From contig LS997565.1 of NCBI GenBank assembly GCA_000469685.2, positions 50,504,501 to 50,568,500 on the forward strand: a stretch of 64,000 nt of DNA. The letters run 5' to 3'. The notes beneath the pieces were generated by a model. It was not told the origin of the DNA. It did no database searches and saw only the letters and a list, made by a program, of their open reading frames with translations. How positions within the stretch are numbered: the first letter of the stretch is position 1; the number at the start of each line of letters is the position of its first letter. The stretch is from Haemonchus contortus. Taxonomy: Eukaryota > Nematoda > Chromadorea > Rhabditida > Trichostrongylidae. This document shows positions 27,051-43,065 of the stretch, one piece after another. Position numbers and translations under genes: made by a program.

Positions 27051-28735
27051 ACGAACACATCGTTCATCTCGTAGAGCATTTGCTAGTTATTTCGATAGTT
27101 GTTAACTTATAGCTTACTTTTTAATAATTGTTATGTTAAGTGTTGATTATGCTCGAATTGCAGCAGTATTAGAACTTAGCTGTTAGTTCCAAAACGGATT
27201 CCTTCTTCATTGGCTGGAATGTCTGTAATCTGTCTTGCTGCCTTTCAACCACTTTTAGTGTATTGCATAGCATCTCATTACCTAAACCCTAGAAGTAGCC
27301 AGTCATTCGTTTCCGGAATCTTACCGCTCTTAAACTCAACTGTACTATTCATAAGATCCTTTTAAGGACAGTGCTATTGATGTTTTCGTTGAACGACTCA
27401 GAAAGCATATCCATTGACTGAGAGGAAGGCTTAGAAACAACAATGGTAACCACTAGTTGTATTTCCTGAACGAGATCCTCGTGACTCATTTGGTATCTTA
27501 TTTTGATGAAATCCTTACCTTTTGCTTTACTAGTACAGCCTTTTCAAAAAAAAAAAAACTTGCAGGGTCTGTTGCATTTGAAAAGTATTTAAGATGATTT
27601 TTTCTCTGAAACACTTTTCCTTTCCTCCTACTTTGAATCATATTATGCATGCTTTGTTACAATTGGCAATCAATTTGAAACTCCCTTTTTTGAGAGAGTG
27701 TAGCTGTCACAAAGAACTTCAGTGTCATTGAGAATTGTTTTACAAAGTTCTGTACCCACTGGAAAATATCAGACTAGACGATTGATGATTGCATACGGCC
27801 TCTGAATGCCAAAAAAGGAGTGAAAATAATTTTGTCAGAAATGGCCGTTTTAACCCACTAAGCGTCGTTTGTTTCATTCATGGCGTTGACTGTCCACACA
27901 GTAGAAGGTGCCAATGGACTGCGCATCGAAAATAACGTTAAAAGTAGCCAAAAAAGGGAGCCACATGTCAATTGTCGACGCGATCAATGGTACCAAGGGT
28001 TACGATTGCGTTGCTCCACTGCTATCTTTTTCCTCGGACCCTCGAAGTGCATAGGAAATGGCAAAAGGATATTCTAAAAGGATCGCCGTGCGGAAAAAAT
28101 TCTCACGATGTTGGCTAATCCGGTGCTTCATGATCCTACGTTGTTAACAACCTTTTGGGCCTGAATTGCGGTCTATCGTAGTTTTGGAGTAACTTTTGGC
28201 AATAGAGTCTAGAAATCCTCTTTTCCTTTACCCCCACCGCATTCGTCGTCGTTGATTAAGCGGTTCTTCGTTTTGAAACCTAGACTAGTTGGTAGGGATT
28301 ACAGTGCGATATCAAGTTTTCGTCTTTTGCACGCTGTTGTCTGAACTGCTACGATTTTTTCGTTGTTTTGCTATGTGATTTGTCATTTGAAGCGGAACGT
28401 CGTAGAATGAACGGTGAGTAAGCTCAGTGCACTTACTTTCCGGTACATTGTTAATGATATGGCAGTAGTGATTGGGATGAAGTACGCTTCAGTAAAGGAA
28501 CATAACTGTTATTCAACTGGAAACCAAATAACAAACAATGATCACTCAGTAATAGAAATCTGTTTCCCAAGGATCGTAGTATATTGGCACCCATTCCGTC
28601 TTTTCCACGTCGAGTTTGTAGACGACCTCATTTCCCACCCAGACCCCAGTTTGTGCGCAACTACTGACCGTATAGTTTCTGAAAAGATTGAATTCCAATT
28701 CTATAACTTCAGAACAAAAAGCTACAACTGATGTC
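27051..28735. other. No gene recognised
   Basis: This holds the 3' flank of the transporter gene; no canonical AATAAA was found just after its stop. The T-rich and A-rich tracts (for example 27545-27560) have no further structure. An ATG at 28406 followed directly by GTGAGT could be a first exon, but nothing supports it. Confidence 0.4.
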
Positions 28736-29200
28736 TTACGCGAAAACTTTCACTGTGTATTCATCTTCCGTCTTCACAATGGAGATACTTGGAATGAATG
28801 GCGATTCATGATACATTCTCGAGAAGTCATTTCCTGTACCGGGTTCCGGCAATTTTACTTGCTTGCCTGCCACCTTTTTCAGATCCGGCCTGGTGAACCA
28901 TATGTTCGTGATGGGGTTTTCATTTACTCTTTCTTTACTGGGAAGGATATATGCCGCATATATGCCAAATCCATATTTGTCCAGTTTCGATTCGTCAACT
29001 TTTTTCAGGATAGCATATTCATCTACGCCATAGGATTTTTTCTGTAGAGCAAATAGTGTTTCGAAAGTCTCCCTGTATGTCTCCTCTATTAGTCTGGTCT
29101 TCTTGTCGAATTGAACGAAAAAAAACCAGCGAGGTGACAATCCCTCTCCGTATCGGTCACCGCCTTCTTTACAAGCTTTTTTGTTGTCAAATACACCAAG
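28736..29200 (-). CDS. Terminal exon of an unrecognised protein
   Basis: The exon begins after a good acceptor (CATTTTTAG on the minus strand) and runs 154 codons to TAA. The protein is soluble, lysine-rich and aromatic, with pieces such as KKSYGVDEYAILKKVDESKL and YGFGIYAAYILPSKER, and only one cysteine. No family was recognised. The exon starts in phase 0, so upstream exons must exist at higher coordinates. That region is filled with transposons, and the nearest candidates are the exons at 32957-33182. The sustained protein-like composition over 465 bases makes chance unlikely. It could be a secreted nematode-specific protein if the signal exon belongs to it. Confidence 0.6.
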   Translation of the reverse strand, partial: LGVFDNKKACKEGGDRYGEGLSPRWFFFVQFDKKTRLIEETYRETFETLFALQKKSYGVDEYAILKKVDESKLDKYGFGIYAAYILPSKERVNENPITNIWFTRPDLKKVAGKQVKLPEPGTGNDFSRMYHESPFIPSISIVKTEDEYTVKVFA

Positions 29201-29265
29201 CTAAAAATGAAACATCATTGGTATGTATCTATGTGCATATATGTATGTACACATGCATAAATATA

Positions 29266-29810
29266 CAGGGTGACCCACATGAAGTGTGACGCAGAAAACT
29301 AGCATCAAATTATCCAAATCAAAACAAATAGGAAACTATTACTCCTACACAATCATCACAGAATTGTAAACAACATATCACATCTCGCATGCAGAATGAC
29401 CACCTTTCGCTTGGATGCAAACATCCAACCTCTTTCGGAAGTTTTCAAGAATGCGCGAGAATTTTCAATTTCATCCTACGCCTCTACAAGAGCACTTTCT
29501 TTCAGAAGTTCTTAAAACCTGTGTTTGAAAGCGCAGGTTTTTTGCTCTAGAATCGACAATACAGCAAAATCCAAAGGATTGAGATCGGGGAAATTGAAGG
29601 TCAAAATTGCTTTGCCCCAAAAACCCGGAAGCGTGGTTTCACAACATTGCAGCACCTTCTTTGCGCCGTGGGCTGGTGCCCAATCCTGTGGAAGGTTCAG
29701 CTGACGTTCATCGCATTCCTTTCCGCCCAAGCGTTAACCGCTTCCTCCAGCCCAGAAACCCATAAGTTGATTTTTTTTATTGCCCGTCACACTTCATATG
29801 GGTCACCCTG
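29266..29810 (-). mobile_element. Internally deleted mariner-like element
   Basis: Perfectly placed inverted ends (CAGGGTGACCCACATGAAGT and its complement) are flanked by TA at 29264-29265 and 29811-29812, the target duplication of Tc1/mariner elements. On the minus strand part of a DDE transposase remains: QDWAPAHGAKKVLQCC followed by FPDLNPLDFAVLSILE, the second and third catalytic aspartate regions. At 545 bp it is much shorter than a full mariner (about 1.3 kb), so it is non-autonomous. It directly abuts the foldback element to its right. Confidence 0.85.
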
Positions 29811-29812
29811 TA

Positions 29813-30570
29813 CAGTGAGCTCGCGTGCACAGAGAAACGTGCTCAGTCTCTGCTTCTGTAAGAAACTGTTGAATCATATACAATTTATCCTAATGACATC
29901 GAAAATAGACAATCATATAACAATAAGAATCAACTAATTACATGTTAACAAACAGTCCTACAACATAGTAATTACATAACATGAGACAGAGGCTGAGATC
30001 GAGGAGGGTATGTTCGTGGTGTCAAGGGCTTCGCCCCCAGAGAGAAGGAAAGCATGAGGCTGCCGTCCTCGGTGGCACGCTTCAGCCGACTTCCTGTTGA
30101 AGTTCTTCTCGGTCCCCGCTCCGCCCTGAAATTCCATGACGAGTCGTCTTGTAACATCATCAGCTAATAGGCGCGCTTGCACGGCGCGACTCGGAGGTGT
30201 GAGCCGCGCCGTGCAAGCGCGGCTATCAGCTGACGATGTTACAAGATGACTCATGTTGGTATTTCAGGGCGGAGCGGCGACCGAGAAGAACCTTAACGAG
30301 GAGTCGGCTACCGAGGACGGCGGCCCCAGGCTTTCCATCTCATTGGGGCGAAGCCCTGGACTCCACGACTATATTCTCCTTAATCTCTTGCTCTGTTTGG
30401 TCTTATGTAATTACTATTTTCTATGATTGTTTGTTATCATGTAATTTATTAATTCCTATTATCGCGTGTTTATCTGTTATTAATGTTATTAGGATAAATT
30501 ATATATGATTTAGTGGTTTTCCTACAGAAGCAGAGAATGAGTCCGCTTACCTGTGCGCGCGAGCTCACTG
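29813..30570. mobile_element. 758-bp foldback transposon with TA duplication
   Basis: The two halves are inverted copies along almost the whole element. The ends CAGTGAGCTCGCG and CGCGAGCTCACTG match, the centre near 30170-30235 is a tight GC-rich hairpin, and arms are about 375 bp each with some divergence. It is flanked by TA at 29811-29812 and 30571-30572. It has no coding capacity, so it is a MITE or foldback element mobilised in trans by a TA-targeting transposase. Confidence 0.85.
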
Positions 30571-31223
30571 TACATATATGCCTGAACGTGAACTCAGCGG
30601 AGATCCGCCCACGGTGAGAGGAATAGGCACATGTTTAGGCGGCCCCTTGAACAAAACTTCTTGATTTGGTTAAATGAGAGGCCAAACGCCGGGAAAAATT
30701 GGGAAAAGTGAGGAAAGGGCTAACGGATGAGGCTCCTTGGGCCGGAATGTTGTGGTAGCGAGCGGCGCATCATTGCGCCATTTGGAATCGGGAAGACTCT
30801 GATTGACGGCTCTGCCTACACCATCTCCGCTTAGCTGACGGCATCATGTTCATAACACCGAACACAGATGACTGGAGCGGGTGGAAAGGAGAACTGGAGT
30901 CGGTGGGTCAGTTGGAAGTTTATTTCTTACCCCACCCTAGCTTTTAGCGATTTAGCGGGAGGGGTGATCATCTCACCCACCTCAATGCTCGTCCTATCCT
31001 TAAGCTTAAAGCATAGAATTATTTCTTGGCTAAACTCGTCTTAAAGCACAAGTGAAGTCGTCTACCTCTCCTTCTGCAGTGGCCAAGCACCCAAATACAT
31101 TTTCACCTTGGGAGTATACTTACAAAAGAGAGGGGAAAGAGAGGGGGTGAAAATGTAGCTGAGGGGGGTGCACCTATCCTAAGGTCAGTATATCAAGAAA
31201 TGACGTCAAGGAGACGCGTTATA

Positions 31224-32148
31224 TCCTACTATATATAACGCGCTAAGTGTGTCTGTTGGTTTGTCTGTCTGTGCGTGTGTGTGTGTAGTTGTGTGTTTGA
31301 CCGGAAATTCATAACTCCGGTCCCCGTCGACCTAGAGAATTCAAATTTGGTAGGTGTAAGGGGAGCAGGATGGGAACACTAATGGTGGGTGGTAGGACCG
31401 GACTCCGCCCACAAGGGGCGGGGTTTGTGTGAAAAACTTAAACTTGGACCTAGCGCGTTCGAATTTGGTAAGAATACAGGCGGCAGGGTGGAGACACTTA
31501 TGGTGGGTGGCAGGACCGGACTTCGCCCACAAGGGGCGGGGTTTGTGTGAAAAACTTAAACTTGGACCTGGAGCGTTCAAATTAGGCAAGTGTACAGATG
31601 GCAGGATTGAAACACTTATGATGGGTGGCAGGACCGGACTCTGCGCACAATGGGGGGGGGGGGGGGGTTTGAGCGGAACATCATAACTCCTCAAGGGTGC
31701 AGGGCTTACAGAGATATGTCAAAGTGGACCTAGAGCGGTCAAACTTAGTAGGAATACAGGAGGCAAGATAGGAACACTGATGATAGGCTGCAAGACCAAA
31801 CTCCGCCAAAGGACTGGGCGTGAATAAATACTGTTAGTTCGACCCAGACCGTTGAAGCTTGAAAGCACAAGGAGTTGGCTATGAACATTGATGGTAGCTA
31901 ACATAGTGGACTCAGCCGCGATGAAGTGTCTGAATACTTTTTTCTCTAAATAATCGCCTTTGTGATATAATGCGATGTTCTATTTGGACACAGCGAAGAT
32001 GGCTTACAGAAAAAATCGCTCACAATTTGAAGCTAATACTGAGGGTGTACAGCTTTCAAAGAAAAAGTAGAATCCGAAGTGTTATTTGAGCATAGCAAAT
32101 TTCTCAGAGGAAGGAGGAGCGCCCGGCGTAGCCGGGCGAACCCATTAG
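31224..32148 (+). mobile_element. Probable non-autonomous Helitron-like element
   Basis: The proposed 5' end, TCCTACTATATATAACGCG, begins with TC and is followed by a TGTCTG/GTGTGT stretch. The proposed 3' end carries a GC-rich hairpin (GCCCGGC-GTA-GCCGGGC, 32121-32137) 11 bases before a terminal ATTAG. TC start, hairpin and no target duplication are Helitron hallmarks, but the usual CTRR end is imperfect. It has no coding region and contains a tandem array. Family assignment is inference. Confidence 0.5.
31326..31870. repeat. Tandem array, unit about 115-120 bp
   Basis: A unit starting near GACCTAGAG...TTCAAATTTGG recurs at about 31329, 31446, 31565, 31727 and 31841. Each unit carries GGTGG...GGACCGGACTCCGCC and a GGGGCGGGGTTTGTG block, decaying to the right. 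Unit 3 contains a run of about 17 G (31652-31667). Apparent open frames here are artefacts of the repeat. Confidence 0.75.
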
Positions 32149-32180
32149 AAGGAGGGAAGTCCGGCGTTAGCTGGGCGGCC
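32121..32180 (+). repeat. Duplicated hairpin at the Helitron-like 3' end
   Basis: The hairpin GCCCGGCGTAGCCGGGC at 32121 is followed by a second, degenerate copy (TCCGGCGTTAGCTGGGC, near 32160), each preceded by an AAGGAGG word. Two 3' ends in tandem suggest adjacent or nested copies. Confidence 0.5.
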
Positions 32181-32956
32181 CGACTGGTCGTGTTATATCA
32201 CGGACATGCCAGTTTTTAAATGAGTGCTTCCGTAGGGAAGGAACACCGCGGTGGGCAAGTTTTTTTTATTTTTTCTTTTTTTTTGCAGGAGGTAATCATC
32301 CCAGCCACCCAGATGCTCCTACCCTACCTAGGCTTATTTGGGAAACTAAATTTCCTTAGCTGAAACCGCTTAAAAGAGTTAATGTGGTCGGTTCCCATCA
32401 TTCTCTACGCATCCGATACAGTGCTAATATAACAAGGACTAACACGTTAGACTGAGTTCATTTCTTGATATACTGACCTTCGGATAGGTGGCCCCCTCCC
32501 AACTACATTTTCACCAGAGAGGGTTTCCTTGTTATTTGGGCTTAGTTGCATGCACAAGTGAGCATGAACTACCGTAAGTTTAGACCTACAACAGTCATCA
32601 CCCAGTTAGTTGTGTACGGGAGCCTTTGGAAAAGGGATGTCGCGAGGAGTTTCAGCTTAGAGTACGACAGTAACTACGAGTCAAGTGAGTTTCTTTTGAG
32701 TTTCATATGAAAGTGCTTCAATATCCCGAGTCATGCTTAACAAAATTTCAAGTTGTTGAGAGTTATGAAGTTCTTCTTGGTGCAGGTACGCAGTGGATTA
32801 TTTGGTCCGTTATGATTTGTTTCGGTTTTCAATGTCTTCCCTACTTTGAGTGGTATACTTCAGCGATTTTTCAGCTACATGCTAACTGTACCTGCCCGAT
32901 TGAGCATCACGGTGGTTGTGATTAACATTAGCACAGAAATCCATACTAAACCTTAC

Positions 32957-33182
32957 TCTGTATTCCACCGTTTTGCCTTTGATATCGACGACGACCAGTA
33001 GGATCAGAAAGACGATATAAGCAAGTGTCCTGCAATGGAACAACGGCAATCTTAAAACAGTAAGGCAACCACTGTACTGTTAACCAAAGACTCACTGCAT
33101 GGTCACCACTCCGGCCGCCAGTGATGAAAGCGATAGTGACGATGAGAAGTATCTCTGATGCTGGCAGGTGCAACGTCATCAT
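32957..33182 (-). CDS. Possible signal-peptide exon and second exon
   Basis: The exon 33182-33096 encodes MMTLHLPASEILLIVTIAFI and seven further residues, a good signal peptide, and ends at a GTGAGT donor. 33029-32957 lies between TTGCAG and GTAAGG. In the phase left by the first exon it reads DTCLYRLSDPTGRRRY. Another phase gives a very hydrophobic stretch. No later exon is certain. The terminal exon at 28736-29200 on the same strand is one candidate, but the phases (leftover base 1 against phase 0) require at least one more exon. Functions are unknown. Confidence 0.35.
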
Positions 33183-33336
33183 CCACTGATAATCCTGGTG
33201 GACGAACACGTTGTTCTTCACCTTCACTTGAAATATCTCGTCATTCCCTTCTATCAGCTGCCGTTGAGATCGGTGAACTACGACACTTTAAAATGGTGGA
33301 TTGCCCAGCAACAGTCAGTAAAATGAATGTTGTAAA

Positions 33337-33641
33337 GGGTGTCTCAAAAGTATAGGTGCCTATTCATTGCCGTGCAGTTAGAGCTACTGAGTTGAGAATA
33401 CTAATAGAATTTCAATGGACTTTTCTTACAACATGTACAATAAAAAGTAATAATCACATTCCAAAACAACCTAACATTAAGCACAGATGGAAGGCGAAAG
33501 CTTGTCTTGAACTCCTCACAGCAGCCTTCTTAAATCACGTTTTCGAGTCTCCTACTTGGGACTGCAAATCGAGAAGTTCCATTCTAATAAGGACCCATGG
33601 GAAAGCTTAAAGAGTTGAGTAAAGATTTGAAAAGCAGGATG
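33337..33641. mobile_element. Truncated relic of the adjacent mariner family
   Basis: It begins TAAAGGGTGTCTCAAAAGTATA, a diverged version of the neighbour's terminal repeat. It shares an internal block with it (GGGACTGCAAATCGAGAAG against 33899 onward), down to the word AGGATG at 33635-33640. It is older and shorter than the element to its right. Confidence 0.6.
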
Positions 33642-33643
33642 TA

Positions 33644-34914
33644 CAGGGTGTCCCAAAATTATTTGCGCCGATTTATAGCAATATATTTGAAACTTCTCAA
33701 CTGCGAAAGACGATGGAATTTCTATGCACGCTAGCTAGCACTATGTGCTACAACATGCTAAAGTCGCATTCCAAAATATCCCCCGTGAGCGCGAATAGAA
33801 GTCAAAGCTTGCTTTCGACTTGATCGCATGTGGCACGCAGGTAACCTTCTCCATTTCTTCACAGCCGTCCTCCAGCTTTTGCATTCTAGGACTCCAAACT
33901 GGGACTGCAAACTCGACAGGTCCTCTTCTAATCAGGGACCATTCGCGGGGTTCAAGTGAGTCAAGTTCTGGAAAATAGGATGACCATTCCTCTTCACCAA
34001 AGAAGTCGGGCAGCTGTCGTCGGCACCACTCGCGGGCAAGCTTGGCTCTGTGGGCTGGAGAAGCGTCCTGCTGGGAGGACCATGAGATGTTTCAGAAAGC
34101 GTAGTCGGATCAATGTTTTATTGACTTCCATTAGTACGCCGTTTGAGCACTGGTCTTGGCCAATTTTAACGCCTGCACCAAAGAAACCACGAGCGGCTTA
34201 CCCTTGCCAGTGATTTCCTCGAAAAACATCATTTTACTGTTCTGATAACAACCATTTGTGAGATAGTACACACTAGGCGTTTCTTTCCAAAACGCGAACG
34301 TTTTGGTTGTTGGGGAATGGCTTTATCGTAAAAAATTTCTTGACCAGAGAAAACGACGAAGGGTTGCGTGTCACCTCTTCCGACTTTCTGCATTTTTGGC
34401 CCTGTAGTGATCTGTTGAGATCGGAATTGAAGTGAAATTTCTGCATACGATAGGAACGGCAGTGAAGCTCCTGCATGACATTCTTCCATCGCGATAACTG
34501 GGATAAGCCGTGCCCGTTGACTTGCTTTTGATGGGTCACCCAGGATCCCGACCGATTGGCATACGGACCATTTTAATAGTCCTATCTTCAGAAACATCGT
34601 ACCTTTCTACCTTTCCTGGTTTGTCTCTGATTCAATCTTCTTTTCTATATCGTTTAATAGCCTCCTCTACGGTTATTAGAAAAATCCCGAAGAATTCCAC
34701 AACGCCCTTCCACTTCTCGCGCGTCAATGATTGCAAGTGGCATTGAATGAGCCTCCTCCATCTGAAAGATAATGGGGGTTCCACATCAGCAACCATGCAT
34801 ATTGCAAGGAAACCTTCTTATGCAACTAATTAATAACAGGCAATGTGCATTTGATAGATTATTTCTACCTTAAAAATTACTGAACTTTACCGCAAATAAT
34901 TTTGGGACACCCTG
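33644..34914 (-). mobile_element. Mariner-family transposon, decayed, about 1.27 kb
   Basis: Inverted ends CAGGGTGTCCCAAAATTATT and complement are bounded by TA at 33642-33643 and 34915-34916. On the minus strand the remains of a transposase include FSLVKKFFTIKPFPNNQNVR (first catalytic region, aspartate lost) and a QQDASPAHRAKLA-like second region near 34070. Several stops and shifts interrupt the frame. Its length is normal for mariner, so it inserted whole and then decayed. Confidence 0.75.
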
Positions 34915-35500
34915 TACATATCTATATACTAACGAAGAAGAAGCGACTGATGGTGGTACCGCTTTTGGGCGAGCTGGACTCACTGTGACCAGCTGTACGT
35001 AGTGGCACACACAATTGGATAGCTCGTCCAAAAGCCCCTTCTACGCAATTTCCGTCGTCACAATCTTGTTCAAACCCTAATTGTTCTACTTTTCGGAGCC
35101 ACGCCCTTCTTGAAACTCGCAGATTTTCGCCTTTTCTTCATCACTTTTGCACTAGGCTGGTCTAGCACTTCCATTATTCGTCTCAACTTGACACCTAAAC
35201 TGGGCCTTCAGATTCTTCCAACAAATACGCTGCAATACGCTTGGAACTTATTGAATGTGAATATAAAAATCAATGGAAATCGAAGTGAAGATCAGTGTAA
35301 AGTCGTGATAATTCATTTTTCCAGTTCTCTGAATTCAAGAATTACCAAATCAAAAAGCTTTTTCATAGTCAGACGTAGTTAGGCTTGCAAAAAGTCAATG
35401 TGACCAGAAGGAACTGCTCACGCACTTATCGTCTTTTGCCTGAAAGTGCACGGAAATCGACTGGAGTGCTTGCTCCCGATTCCTTATCAATGTAGAACCG

Positions 35501-35512
35501 CGTCTTTTTCAG
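35501..35512 (+). promoter_or_regulatory. Probable spliced-leader acceptor of the glucosidase gene
   Basis: CGTCTTTTTCAG ends 21 bases before the ATG at 35534. It is a strong acceptor with no coding exon before it. Confidence 0.55.
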
Positions 35513-35533
35513 GCGTTGGCCAGTTTCGGCGGA

Positions 35534-42991
<7,458 letters not shown>

Positions 42992-43059
42992 TATGGAGAT
43001 GTCGAAAGCTTGCACAAGTCTCGATTGAACGTGATAGATATTGATTGGTGAAGAGTACA

Positions 43060-43065
43060 AATAAA
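43060..43065 (+). terminator. Poly(A) signal AATAAA of the glucosidase gene
   Basis: Canonical AATAAA 68 bases after the TGA at 42991, followed by an A-rich tract (43077-43090). Confidence 0.65.

Larger units (their letters stand above)
30600..32540. repeat. Dispersed repeat halves flanking the Helitron-like insert
   Basis: About 30950-31200 and 32280-32520 are diverged copies of one repeat (each with an ATCATC-CCACC-ATGCTC...CCTA core). In addition, 31143-31200 matches 32458-32515 in inverted orientation (CATTTTCACC ... TATACTGACCTT against its complement). The Helitron-like sequence lies between them. Confidence 0.5.

Noticed and set aside
29958..30508. Open frames of 60-98 codons in the 30-kb region
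   Set aside because: They are mirror images within the arms of the foldback element and show no protein motif.
31341..31694. Long proline-rich and glycine-rich open frames on both strands
   Set aside because: They are translations of the 115-120-bp tandem array, not genes.
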